Positions 1-7,735 of a stretch of DNA of 40,530 nt are shown here, one piece after another. A program made the position numbers and the translations under genes. Position 1 is the stretch's first letter. Every line of letters begins with the position of its first letter. A model generated the notes under the pieces. That model was not told the origin of the DNA. It worked only from the letters and a program-made list of their open reading frames with translations, and did no database searches. This DNA comes from a virus, in the IMG/VR virus record IMGVR_UViG_3300009553_000046, positions 1-40,530 of that record, one strand, 5' to 3'.

Positions 1-1
1 C

Positions 2-1438
2 GTCAACACCGCCGACGCACTGGTGCGGATGCGCGAGGTCGCGCGCAACATCGAGGCGCTTGAGAAGTTCAAGACGGATCTGCAAGCGGAGGGCCGCGCT
101 CGTCCTGTGGTCGGCGGCAAAGCGCCTGCAGGGTTTGTCGAGACCAAGATCCCGCAGCTTCGCGGCATGGCGTTCGAGCCCAAGATCGCTCATGCGTTCG
201 ACGACTTCTACAAGCCCGGCCTTGAAGGACTGGAGGGCCTGCGCAAGATCAACCAGTTCGCCACCGGCTCCATCTTCTGGAACCCGATCCCCCACATCGA
301 GAACGTGGCGGCGCACTGGTTCACCGGCCGCGGCTGGGACTGGATCAGGCCCGGTCCCGTCAAGGGTTTCGCCACCGACGCCGGCCGCGCCATCAAGGAA
401 GTGGTCAGCCAAGGCCCCGAGTATCAGCGGCTGCTGCGCGAGGGCAGCGGACTCGTCTACGGCGGCGTGAAGAACGGCGACTTCTACCAGCAGATGGGCC
501 GTCGCTTCGGCATGGACATCGAGAAGAACTGGGGTGAGTGGAAGCCGCTGTTCGACAAGTTCGGCCTGAAGACGCCCTACGAAGCCACGGCCTGGTGGTA
601 CAGCAAGATGCGCAATGTGCTGTGGGCCGCGAACGATATGTTCATGCTCCATCGCGTGTTCGAGCTCGAGCGTAAGGGACTGCCGGCGCGCGCTGCCATC
701 AAGGAGGCCGAGCGACACATCCCGAATTATCGCATCCCGTCCGAGGTGCTTGGCTCGCGTCAGTTCTCCCGCATCCTGCAGGAGCCTGCATTGACGATCT
801 TCAGCCGATATCACTACGGCATGTGGAAGTCGTACATGAACATGCTGAGTGACTTGGTGAAGGGCGGCGGCAAAGAACGCATGGAAGCCGTCGGCAACCT
901 CGCGGCGCTGGGTGTCCTGATGTACGGCGTTTACCCGGCGCTCGATACGGCGTTGCAGATGGCGACTGGCGATCCCAAGGCGCAGAAGCTACGGCGCGGT
1001 TCGGCATCCATCCCGACGTGGGCGAAGGAGCTTTATCACGGCGACTTGTCGTTCCCGCAATTCCTGTCGAACACCATCACGATGGCGCCTGCTACCAAGG
1101 AAGGCATGCAGCAATTCACTGGCAAAGACTGGTTCACCGGACAGGACTTGGGGAATGTCATCCCGCGAACCGAGCACGCGGTTAAGGCGCTCGTGTCGCC
1201 CTACAACACCGCCGCTCAAATGACAGACCAGCGCACCGGCACGCGCAGCGCGGGACGCACGGCGTTTGACACCGTTGTGGGTGCGAAGAACACGTCGGAG
1301 CGCACGACAGCCGGGCGCGAACGCGCCAAGATCCAGCGGCAGAAGGCCGACGCGCGACAGGCAGAGCGTCCGACGGGACCGATCTCGCAGGGGGCTAAGT
1401 TTGTCCGCGACAAAATTCGCGAGTACAAAGGCCCATGA
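2..1438 (+). CDS. C-terminal part of a large phage virion / polyvalent-type protein (5' partial)
   Basis: The reading frame is open from the left edge (frame of base 2) to a stop at 1436-1438, so the true start lies outside the window; the first internal ATG is at 23. About 480 residues are visible. They are rich in aromatic and amphipathic stretches, with one hydrophobic segment near residue 300 (motif ALGVLMYGVYPAL) and a basic, Arg/Lys/Gln-rich tail. This resembles the C-terminal part of the giant internal-virion or polyvalent proteins that many podoviruses encode at the end of the structural operon. No catalytic motif is seen here. It overlaps the next gene by four bases (ATGA). Inference: it is the distal end of the late operon whose earlier genes lie at the right side of the window. 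Confidence 0.7.
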   Translation, partial: VNTADALVRMREVARNIEALEKFKTDLQAEGRARPVVGGKAPAGFVETKIPQLRGMAFEPKIAHAFDDFYKPGLEGLEGLRKINQFATGSIFWNPIPHIENVAAHWFTGRGWDWIRPGPVKGFATDAGRAIKEVVSQGPEYQRLLREGSGLVYGGVKNGDFYQQMGRRFGMDIEKNWGEWKPLFDKFGLKTPYEATAWWYSKMRNVLWAANDMFMLHRVFELERKGLPARAAIKEAERHIPNYRIPSEVLGSRQFSRILQEPALTIFSRYHYGMWKSYMNMLSDLVKGGGKERMEAVGNLAALGVLMYGVYPALDTALQMATGDPKAQKLRRGSASIPTWAKELYHGDLSFPQFLSNTITMAPATKEGMQQFTGKDWFTGQDLGNVIPRTEHAVKALVSPYNTAAQMTDQRTGTRSAGRTAFDTVVGAKNTSERTTAGRERAKIQRQKADARQAERPTGPISQGAKFVRDKIREYKGP

Positions 1439-1851
1439 AGCCTCTCCTGAAATCAGCCGCAGTCGAGTTCGTATCGGAGCCGGCGCCCAAGCCGATCAAG
1501 GTGCCGAACCTCGGCAGCCTGGACAAGCTTGACTTGCCGGTGAGCATCCCGATGCCTGCGAGGGCCGTCGTGCGCGAGGAAGTGCTGGACGCAAGCGAGG
1601 GTCTCGACACGCTCACGCAGCTCGCGCTGGACAAAGCCAAAGAGATCCTCGAGATGGCGCTTGTCCCCGGCGATGACGATTTCACCGCCATTCTCAAAGC
1701 GCAGGTTTCGCAGGTGCAGACGATCCTCACGACTCAGGCTCGTGTGGATGAAGGGCGGTTCAAGAAAAAGCAGATCGATAAGCTTGGTGAGATACTTGAC
1801 GCGATCCGATCGGAAGAAGCGCGGTTGGTGCCGGGGCGTGTGCTAAACTAA
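1435..1851 (+). CDS. Small helical phage protein, possibly terminase small subunit-like
   Basis: 138 residues, starting at an ATG that overlaps the previous stop (ATGA). The N-terminal 55 residues are Pro-rich and look flexible. The rest is predicted helical, with the pattern LDKAKEIL...LKAQVSQVQTILTTQARVDEGRFKKKQIDKL. The run 'ILTTQARVDE.RF+KKQ' reminds me of phage small-terminase-like or replicative scaffold proteins, but this comes from memory and not from a search. It is the last rightward gene before a hairpin and the converging early operon. A chaperone or another minor structural role is equally possible. Confidence 0.65.
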   Translation: MKPLLKSAAVEFVSEPAPKPIKVPNLGSLDKLDLPVSIPMPARAVVREEVLDASEGLDTLTQLALDKAKEILEMALVPGDDDFTAILKAQVSQVQTILTTQARVDEGRFKKKQIDKLGEILDAIRSEEARLVPGRVLN

Positions 1852-1868
1852 GACGGTGTCTCACCGTC
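1852..1868. terminator. Hairpin between converging operons
   Basis: A perfect 7-bp inverted repeat (GACGGTG, TCT loop, CACCGTC) sits one base after the stop of the rightward gene and just before the last stop of the leftward operon (1873). It is symmetrical, so it could act for both converging transcripts. There is no following T-run, so intrinsic termination is uncertain. Confidence 0.4.
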
Positions 1869-1872
1869 ACGG

Positions 1873-2121
1873 TCAGGGTGTCAGGTTATCCTCGATCGCG
1901 GCGATAACTTTGCTCCAAAGGGGAGCATTGTCGTATTCCGTCAGAAGTGTCGCCCCGTTTCGGAACGTCAGTTCGATCCAATAGACGCTCACCGATTTCC
2001 ATGTCTGGAATCCAACCACGTCGCGACGCACGAACGCTAGATGCACGATCCCGTTGATATAGACCTTCGTAAGGTCATACGTGATCTTGCTGCTAACCCT
2101 TGCTTCGCGTCGGTCTGTCAT
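1873..2121 (-). CDS. Small phage protein of unknown function
   Basis: 82 residues starting at MTDRREARVSS (ATG at 2121). I prefer this start to a longer in-frame extension because the extension is low-complexity and overlaps the upstream gene fully. The sequence alternates short beta-like segments (YINGIVHLAFVRR, VSVYWIELTFRNGATLL), suggesting a small beta fold. It is the last gene of the leftward early operon, 2 bases after the previous stop, and lies next to the convergent hairpin. I do not recognise the family. Confidence 0.6.
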   Translation of the reverse strand: MTDRREARVSSKITYDLTKVYINGIVHLAFVRRDVVGFQTWKSVSVYWIELTFRNGATLLTEYDNAPLWSKVIAAIEDNLTP

Positions 2122-2123
2122 CG

Positions 2124-2426
2124 TCACGGAACCTCCACCCGCATTAAGGGCTCGCCTGGCGCACCGTACCGGAACGCCCTTCTGATTTCGTGATCCTGCT
2201 TCACCTGAATTTCGCGCCTGATCTGGTCGGCAATGGCAGGATGCACGATCAGCTCGCCTGTCGCGATGTTGTGGAAGGCCGCCGGTCGCTTTCGGAACTC
2301 GCCGCCAAATCGCTTGATGAGCTTCTTGCGGATGCGCCGCGAGCGGTGCCGGGAATCCGGGAATAGCCGCTCTGTAGTTTCCTCTAGCGCGTAGGGGCTT
2401 TCGACTATTCTCATTCCCAGGATCAT
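2124..2426 (-). CDS. Small basic phage protein of unknown function
   Basis: 100 residues from ATG 2426, chosen because a GGGGAAGA ribosome site lies a few bases upstream; the longer in-frame reading is a shadow of the DUF3850 gene. It is basic, with a cluster HRSRRIRKKLIKRFGGEFRKRP (about residues 27-48) followed by a segment ending DQIRREIQVKQDHEIRRAFRYG. The charge suggests nucleic-acid contact, but no domain is recognised. It overlaps or abuts its neighbours in the leftward operon. Confidence 0.6.
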   Translation of the reverse strand: MILGMRIVESPYALEETTERLFPDSRHRSRRIRKKLIKRFGGEFRKRPAAFHNIATGELIVHPAIADQIRREIQVKQDHEIRRAFRYGAPGEPLMRVEVP

Positions 2427-2458
2427 GCTGTCTTCCCCAGATGTGATGTGACGGAACG

Positions 2459-2737
2459 TCAGCACTGCAAGCCGAGCACAACGAAGCCGGGCTCGATGCC
2501 GAACTGACCGCCGGTCAGCACGTACCAAATCTCGCGCTGGATGGTGTGAATCGGCTTCCCATCGGCGTCGATCTCAACTTCGTGCTGTTGGTGCTTTTCT
2601 TCGCGGGTCCGCATCAGCACGACTTGGTCGCCTTTTTGGAAACCGCGATCATCGCGGCGAACCTCGAAGTTCTTTTCGCCACGCTCAACCGCGTCGTAAT
2701 ACTGCGGCAGGCATTTCAATCGATGGATAACTGGCAT
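2459..2737 (-). CDS. DUF3850 (ASCH/PUA-like) protein
   Basis: 92 residues. The pattern H-x-LKC-x3-YYDAVERGEKNFEVRRDDRGFQKGDQVVL is the signature of DUF3850, a small ASCH/PUA-like beta-barrel fold common in phages. The family is thought to bind RNA or modified nucleotides; its substrate is not established. The N-terminal HRLK and the FEVR-DDRGF-GD core are all present and the length is normal for the family. The start at 2737 abuts the previous stop (2738). Probably an early accessory protein. Confidence 0.85.
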   Translation of the reverse strand: MPVIHRLKCLPQYYDAVERGEKNFEVRRDDRGFQKGDQVVLMRTREEKHQQHEVEIDADGKPIHTIQREIWYVLTGGQFGIEPGFVVLGLQC

Positions 2738-2965
2738 TCAGCCCTCCTCGTTTGGCGTCGGTGACTGCTGATTTCCGGCCGCAAGCTCAGCGCGGAACTC
2801 ATCGCGGCGCCGATCCCATTGCAAATCCAGCGCGCAGCCGCCGATATAGCCGCTCCGCGCGTCGTCGAGCAGATCGCTCGCTGTATGGAGGAGCACTTGC
2901 AGTCGCTCTATCTCAGCCGTCTGGTCGGCGCACTTCTTGGCCCACATCTCGGTTGCTGCGGTCAC
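2738..2965 (-). CDS. Small phage protein, coiled-coil-like
   Basis: 75 residues from a GTG at 2965. I chose this over the ATG at 2989 because an AAGGAG site stands 8 bases before the GTG, and the GTG overlaps the upstream TGA (GTGA), the coupling style used throughout this operon. The middle (KKCADQTAEIERLQVLLHTASDLL) is heptad-like, followed by a charged tail. This type of short coiled-coil protein is common in phage early operons; its function is unknown. Confidence 0.6.
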   Translation of the reverse strand: MTAATEMWAKKCADQTAEIERLQVLLHTASDLLDDARSGYIGGCALDLQWDRRRDEFRAELAAGNQQSPTPNEEG

Positions 2966-3195
2966 GATTGCTGCTCCTTGCTCGAACAACTGCTGTCACG
3001 GTCGCGCGGATCATCGTAGACCCCGATAACCGTGCCGGCGTGAATTGCCTGCGCTCTCGCTTGCAGCCATCCCGAGAGCCGGACCAACTCTTTCTGCACC
3101 GCCAGTGCAGTATCGTGGGGCAAGTGCTTCGTGCTCCACCCGCCGACGCGCGAAGCGCAGTCCGCAACAATGGCAGCCTTTTCGTGTGGCTTCAT
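2962..3195 (-). CDS. Small phage protein of unknown function
   Basis: 77 residues, ATG at 3195, stop overlapping the next GTG. It begins MKPHEKAAIVADCASRVGG and contains an amphipathic helix (VQKELVRLSGWLQARAQAI), with a charged, Ser-rich end. The ribosome site is weak (GTAGAGA). No recognised domain or catalytic residues. It sits 6 bases downstream of the Cys-rich gene 3202-3558 and was probably co-transcribed with it. Confidence 0.6.
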   Translation of the reverse strand: MKPHEKAAIVADCASRVGGWSTKHLPHDTALAVQKELVRLSGWLQARAQAIHAGTVIGVYDDPRDRDSSCSSKEQQS

Positions 3196-3201
3196 CGGTC
3201 T

Positions 3202-3558
3202 CTACCTATCTGAAATCAGTCGAGCGATTTCATCTGGATTTTCGCAGCGCCACTGTTCCCAGCTTGGATCGATAAGTTTGTGCTGCGTCCATTCCGGAAC
3301 GTCTGGCTTTCTCGTGAATGGCTTCCGTTGGCGCGGGTAGCAGCGCTCGCAGAGCTGTCCGAACTTCGGCGAGTAGCCTAGGTGCTCTGAACAAAAGTGG
3401 AGGCCGCAGCCGCGGTTCTCACCTGGGGTATTGATCATGCCGCAAACATGGCTGAGCCCGCGATCGATCTGTTTGTTGCAATCTGGATGATCACAGAGTG
3501 CCGGCACGCCGTAGCCGATGTCCCGGTCATCTTTGCCTGTGCCTACAGCCCACCCCAT
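3202..3558 (-). CDS. Cys/His-rich putative zinc-binding phage protein
   Basis: 118 residues from ATG 3558, supported by a strong AGGAGG site 9 bases upstream; the longer in-frame version lacks such a site. It has three Cys/His groups: C22-D-H-x2-C27, C39...C51-x4-C56-x2-H59 and C70-x2-C73. Together these suggest one or two structural zinc sites. The C-terminal third (TRKPDVPEWTQHKLIDPSWEQW) is Trp-rich. Likely an early nucleic-acid or protein-interaction module. The family is not recognised beyond 'phage zinc-binding'. Confidence 0.65.
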   Translation of the reverse strand: MGWAVGTGKDDRDIGYGVPALCDHPDCNKQIDRGLSHVCGMINTPGENRGCGLHFCSEHLGYSPKFGQLCERCYPRQRKPFTRKPDVPEWTQHKLIDPSWEQWRCENPDEIARLISDR

Positions 3559-3589
3559 CAATAGCCTCCTGTTGATCGCCGACGACACG

Positions 3590-3793
3590 TCAGCGGGCCG
3601 GAAGCAGGCCGGCATCCACTGCCGCTTGCTCCAAAAGCTGAAGGCGGCGAACAGCCTCATAGATTTTCTGTTGCGCCAGCTTGTCTTCGACATGGAAGGC
3701 GGCAATCCCTACTAAGCTTAAGCAGAGTTCCTTTGAGCTCATCCTGCGCGGCGGCGTAGGAGCCTTCTTCGTCTTCGCAGCTTTCTTTTTCAT
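3590..3793 (-). CDS. Small phage protein with basic N-terminus
   Basis: 67 residues, ATG 3793 preceded by GGAGAGG. The first 18 residues are strongly basic (KKKAAKTKKAPTPPRR). A helical region follows (LCLSLVGIAAFHVEDKLAQQKIYEAVRRLQLLEQAAVDAGLL). A basic tail plus an amphipathic helix suggests DNA or RNA binding, but this is inference only. It stands 29 bases upstream of the preceding start, within the leftward operon. Confidence 0.6.
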   Translation of the reverse strand: MKKKAAKTKKAPTPPRRMSSKELCLSLVGIAAFHVEDKLAQQKIYEAVRRLQLLEQAAVDAGLLPAR

Positions 3794-3822
3794 GACGCCT
3801 CTCCGTGTCTAGCCACATGCGA

Positions 3823-4068
3823 TCAGATGCCAGTGCCATCGCGCGAAACGCGCGCCGCATGCTCGTCGAAGCCGCGCATGAGTGCGTTGGCGAACCAAGC
3901 GATCATCGTGCCTTCGTCCATGGTCGGATTCAGCTTGCAGAACGCCTTGGCCCAGTCCTGGGCGTCGAATGACGGCAGCGGCCAGTCCGGCCGATCTTCG
4001 GGCTTCGTGTCCGCATGCTCACGCTCGAACTCAGCATGGTCGCCGTTGAGGATGATCGGGTAGGCCAT
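3823..4068 (-). CDS. Conserved-looking small phage protein
   Basis: 81 residues from ATG 4068, with AAGGAG 6 bases upstream (this decided the start over a 10-residue extension). The acidic N-terminal half is followed by DAQDWAKAFCKLNPTMDEGTMIAWFANALMRGFDE, a helical block I remember from other alphaproteobacterial phages as a hypothetical protein. No known function. It lies between two other short early genes. Confidence 0.65.
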   Translation of the reverse strand: MAYPIILNGDHAEFEREHADTKPEDRPDWPLPSFDAQDWAKAFCKLNPTMDEGTMIAWFANALMRGFDEHAARVSRDGTGI

Positions 4069-4116
4069 TTCATTCTCCTTCGTTGCAATAGGCCGCAAAG
4101 CGTCAGACAGGGCGCA

Positions 4117-4299
4117 TCAGCGTGCGTCATCGTTCCAAAAGCCAAGAACATGCCCAAGGGAGCGCGGCCTACGGTCAAGCTCATCAGCCGCCTGTTCGAG
4201 CACCACGGCTGAGACTGTGACGGTGTTTGGGTTGCCTGCGGCGTTCCTTGCGCCGCCTGTGTTTTCGATGATCTTTCGGATCATTTCGCTAGTCGTCAT
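4117..4299 (-). CDS. Small phage protein of unknown function
   Basis: 60 residues starting MTTSEMIRKIIENTGG at ATG 4299, with GAGAGGTGAG just upstream. An alternative TTG at 4320 would add seven residues and has no ribosome site. The sequence is a short amphipathic N-terminal helix, a Gly/Asn turn, a second helix (SAVVLEQAADELDRR) and a hydrophobic end. It is 25 bases downstream of the primase-helicase stop and is probably translated from the same message. Confidence 0.55.
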   Translation of the reverse strand: MTTSEMIRKIIENTGGARNAAGNPNTVTVSAVVLEQAADELDRRPRSLGHVLGFWNDDAR

Positions 4300-4324
4300 A
4301 TCGCTCACCTCTCCAGACAAACGC

Positions 4325-7228
4325 CTAACGTCTCAAACTCTCGTTGTACGCAACAACACGCTCGTCGTGCGGTTTACGCGGAGGCAGTCCGGGCTCGACA
4401 ACCTCGCGCAAACCGCCCTTCACCGAAGGATGCTCTGCGTCGATCTCGTAACAGGTCGATTGACCGGATGCGTAGTCGGTGCCAGCGCCAAGTGTCAGCC
4501 GTCGGCTCTCGCGCACCAGCACGCCAAGCGCCTTTAGCTTCTCGAAGAACGGACGGATCGGGATCGCGTTCTCGACGAGCCACTTCCTGAAGAACACCTC
4601 TTGGATATAGAGCCGACCGGGCACGCGCTCGTAACGGATCTGGAGCTCATGACGCGGCGTAATCAGCGGCCGCTGGTCCTGCTTCGGCTTCCACTCGTTC
4701 TGCACGACCAATGTCGACTGGATCGACTTCGACAAGAACTGCGCGAGGATCAGCGACGGATCGGCGCGGTGGTCGATCGCCATCACAGAGCCCTTGGCGT
4801 ACTCGATCGCCCAGTCGGTGATGCGGTCGGTGGAGCACGCAAGGATGCCCAGCTTGTTGACCAGAACGCTGGCTGCCATCACACTCGCGATGGTGCGCAC
4901 CCAGAACCGATGCTCATTGGTGAGCCCCGAACGCTCCCACACCTGGTCGGTCCACTTCGGCAGCGCCTCGGTGATGAATTTGAGCACCTGCGGATTGGTC
5001 AGGAGCTGCATGTAGGCGTGACCGGCGTGACCGGAGTTGTCGCGCAGCGCGCGCTTCAGGTCGTCGCCCTTCTTCGCAATGCCCTTGGGGATCGACGTCT
5101 CGAACTCCAGCACGCGATAGGCCGGCGCATCGGTTCCCGCGTTGGTCGCCAGCACGTCGCGGATGCTCTGATTGGAGGCGAGCGTCAGGATGGTCGACCA
5201 GCTTGCCTTGGAGTGCCGGAGGTTGCCGTCCTGCGTGCCGCGCATCTTGTCGCGGCCGTTGGTGAACATCAAGACGAACTCTCTAATTTGGTCAGGATCG
5301 CGGTTGTAAAGCTCGTCCCACGTCACAGGGAGGTTTGCGAGGACACCCAGGATGAGAGACTTCGATACTCGGGTGTCATCATCAGTGAGTCTAATTCCTT
5401 CTTTCCGTCCCCAGACAGATTCGATTGCTTCAAGCGCAGTAGTTTTACCAGAGCCAGACTGGTCATTAGCAAGGCTGATGATAGATCCGCCTTCTCCGCT
5501 GCTGTGAAATCGCATAAGGGGTGCGGCGAAGCTTCCAAGCAGAGCGAAAGATTGCGGCTCGCATCCTTGAGCGAACAAAGTGTTAGCAGCAGCAGACCAC
5601 TTTCCAAGTTCGCCTCCCTTGCATGGTCCAAGCCATTGGTTCCTGATCTTCACTTCGTCGGCGCCGATGATCGGCTGCGCGGTGCCTTGCACGTACAGGT
5701 GCGGGCCGTAGAGGAACGAATTGTCCTCCTTCCAGCCGTACTGCTCGAACCGCTTATCGAGCTTGTTGTCTGCGTTGAACATATCGACCGCTTCCCGCAC
5801 GTACCGCTTGAACAGATCGCTGTCGTGGATGACAGCACCTCTCCCCGATATATCGCTCACCCCGGTCGAGGAGAAGATGGACTTCGCACCGACCACCAGT
5901 TCCTTGGCGCTCTCGTTCGGCAGCTCCAGGCCGAAGCGGTAGGAGAACGAGTCGCCGTTGATCTCGCCAGTCTGGACACCCTTCAGGTAGAGCGGGTACG
6001 TCGAGACCGTGTCGTAGAGGTCTTCCCCTTCGTTGCTCTCTTTCGTGAAGACGAGCGCGCGGCCTTGCCAGCGGAAATCGACGGGGAGACGTGGTAGTCC
6101 TGCCAGTTCTGCCAACTGTGCTGTAGGCAGTTGTGCGACAGCCACCGGAGATAGGGACTGGGCAGACCCATCACTGGCGGCATAGGGGGAACGTCCAAGC
6201 TGTATCGGGGACGTAATCTTCCCGCGGAAACTGCATCCTTGACACGCTGCCGAATTGACACCCGCGAACTTCTCGCAGGTTGTAGGTCCAAATTGACGGC
6301 TGCGCGCAAGGCGCTCGTCTGTTTCTTGTTGAGTGTAGTTGGGGTGTCCGCTGCTCCACTCGTGAGCAAAGTTTGCGCCATCGACGCAATGCGCAAGCAG
6401 TCCGATCGCAGCGTACCAATGAGGCTCTGCAATTCGCCCATTGCTGTCGCGAAGTCCTGCAACCTGCGCGCATCCGTCGGCGATGGGCTCGGCATAGCTT
6501 GGGGTCTCGACGTGGAGCTGGAGGGCACCTGCGACGAGGCTTCGACGTCGCGGCAGAGTTGTTGATAGTAGTGACGTGTGCGGCGACAAGCTGCGCACGG
6601 GCAGTTTCGATGTTCGGAGTGCAGCATTCAACTCTCCCAAGTCGCTCAGCCGGTAGGGACCGACAGGTCCGCCCCAGCGGACTATTGTTTCGTTGTCGTG
6701 CTTTCGGTTCCGTGTGCCCGGCGGTCGGAGTATCGATGCAATATCCGCAGTTCGACTCCCATCCGCTTGTAGACCGAAACTGTCACAAGATAATCGAATT
6801 CGCGCAGCGATTGATCGCCAAACTTCCGAGTCCACTGCTTGTTCCAGCGGCCAATAGCAATGAACACCACTACCCGATCCAACAAAAATCGGGACAGGCA
6901 GCCCGCCACGCTGGCAAAACGCTGCGGCGGCTTCAGCGGCTTCGGTTGCGTCTGCGTACGGCTTTCCTGGCCCAGCATCGACGTCGAGCCAGAAACTCTT
7001 AGCGGCCAGAACATTGGACTGCTTCCTGTTGTCGCTGGTCTTGTAGGACGCGCAGGCGTGGTAAATGGTCTTGCCCAGCGCGTCCTCGGTGGAGATGATG
7101 TGCGCCAGTTCCTCGAACGACGTGGTGAAGCGGTGGTACTTCCGGCCGCCAGGTTCGAAGATCGCCGCGCACTTCAAGCCCTCACTTGGGAGAATGAGCT
7201 TGAGGAAGTCGAGCGCGGATGGCTGCAT
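4325..7228 (-). CDS. Primase-helicase: archaeo-eukaryotic-type primase domain plus DUF927 helicase
   Basis: 967 residues. The N-terminal region has the primase-like motifs LDVD (residues 81-84) and SGSGVHCYW (118-126), the D-x-D and sGsGxH-x-Y patterns of archaeo-eukaryotic/RepB-type primases. A Cys group (C318, C329, C332) sits in the linker. The DUF927-type ATPase follows, with Walker A DQSGSGKTT (590-598) and Walker B VTWDEL (635-640). It would unwind DNA and lay primers for the family A polymerase encoded upstream in the same operon. ATG 7228 has GAGGG upstream and overlaps the previous gene by 47 bases. Motifs are seen directly; the DUF927 assignment is by pattern memory. Confidence 0.88.
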   Translation of the reverse strand: MQPSALDFLKLILPSEGLKCAAIFEPGGRKYHRFTTSFEELAHIISTEDALGKTIYHACASYKTSDNRKQSNVLAAKSFWLDVDAGPGKPYADATEAAEAAAAFCQRGGLPVPIFVGSGSGVHCYWPLEQAVDSEVWRSIAARIRLSCDSFGLQADGSRTADIASILRPPGTRNRKHDNETIVRWGGPVGPYRLSDLGELNAALRTSKLPVRSLSPHTSLLSTTLPRRRSLVAGALQLHVETPSYAEPIADGCAQVAGLRDSNGRIAEPHWYAAIGLLAHCVDGANFAHEWSSGHPNYTQQETDERLARSRQFGPTTCEKFAGVNSAACQGCSFRGKITSPIQLGRSPYAASDGSAQSLSPVAVAQLPTAQLAELAGLPRLPVDFRWQGRALVFTKESNEGEDLYDTVSTYPLYLKGVQTGEINGDSFSYRFGLELPNESAKELVVGAKSIFSSTGVSDISGRGAVIHDSDLFKRYVREAVDMFNADNKLDKRFEQYGWKEDNSFLYGPHLYVQGTAQPIIGADEVKIRNQWLGPCKGGELGKWSAAANTLFAQGCEPQSFALLGSFAAPLMRFHSSGEGGSIISLANDQSGSGKTTALEAIESVWGRKEGIRLTDDDTRVSKSLILGVLANLPVTWDELYNRDPDQIREFVLMFTNGRDKMRGTQDGNLRHSKASWSTILTLASNQSIRDVLATNAGTDAPAYRVLEFETSIPKGIAKKGDDLKRALRDNSGHAGHAYMQLLTNPQVLKFITEALPKWTDQVWERSGLTNEHRFWVRTIASVMAASVLVNKLGILACSTDRITDWAIEYAKGSVMAIDHRADPSLILAQFLSKSIQSTLVVQNEWKPKQDQRPLITPRHELQIRYERVPGRLYIQEVFFRKWLVENAIPIRPFFEKLKALGVLVRESRRLTLGAGTDYASGQSTCYEIDAEHPSVKGGLREVVEPGLPPRKPHDERVVAYNESLRR

Positions 7229-7508
7229 TGTAACGGTCCCTCACGTATGTCCTGCGCAGGCGTTGCGATGCAGGAGGCAGAGGGAACAGCTTCAGCCTGA
7301 CGGCCTTCTCCAGCAGCTCGAGATCCTCGAACGCCTTGTCCCCCGACTTCGACCGCTTCTTGGATTGGCTCCTGCGCCCCGGCTCATGACCTTCTTCGAC
7401 CCAGGTCCACACCGTAGGGTAAGGCCGGTCGAACCAGGTGTGCAAGTCGAAGACGGTCAGGTCGGCCGTCTTCATCATCTGCTTGACACGCGCTTGGAAG
7501 GTTGCCAT
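7182..7508 (-). CDS. Putative HTH-like early protein
   Basis: 108 residues from ATG 7508, which shares one base with the previous stop (TGATG). The segment MMKTADLTVFDLHTWFDRPYPTVWTWVEEGHEPGRRS reads like a degenerate helix-turn-helix: a helix, a short turn and a recognition helix with VWTWV. A basic stretch (SQSKKRSKSG) and a C-terminal amphipathic, Arg-rich part (LRRTYVRDRYNAAIRARL) follow. Likely DNA-binding, possibly a replication cofactor, since it is translationally linked to the primase-helicase. No named family. Confidence 0.62.
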   Translation of the reverse strand: MATFQARVKQMMKTADLTVFDLHTWFDRPYPTVWTWVEEGHEPGRRSQSKKRSKSGDKAFEDLELLEKAVRLKLFPLPPASQRLRRTYVRDRYNAAIRARLPQAHSPK

Positions 7509-7729
7509 CAGCGACAATACCAGCCTTTGAGTCGTGGAAGCGCGTCCAGCACCAATCTGATGTCACGCTGAGATTGCTTCGTCTCGGCCTGAATCAGCAC
7601 GATGATGGCCTGCTTATTAAGGCCATTTTTCTGGAGGTGCTCGAACGCCTCGCCGATGCGCACGATGGCTTCGGCGAGGATTTCCTTCGACTCGGGTTTC
7701 TCTGTACTTTTCACGACACGAACAGCCAT
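7508..7729 (-). CDS. Small helical phage protein
   Basis: 73 residues, ATG 7729, stop overlapping the next start by one base. The sequence is almost wholly helical and charged (KEILAEAIVRIGEAFEHLQKNGLNKQAIIVLIQAETKQSQRDIRLVLDALPRL). The second half (NKQAIIVLIQAETKQSQRDIRLVLDAL) could form an HTH-like or dimerising helix pair. It lies between the 400-residue DNA-binding candidate and the HTH-like gene. Function unknown. Confidence 0.65.
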   Translation of the reverse strand: MAVRVVKSTEKPESKEILAEAIVRIGEAFEHLQKNGLNKQAIIVLIQAETKQSQRDIRLVLDALPRLKGWYCR

Positions 7730-7735
7730 GATGGC

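Noticed and set aside
4601-6097. 498-residue plus-strand open frame opposite the primase-helicase
   Set aside because: Shadow of a gene with clear motifs; no independent support.
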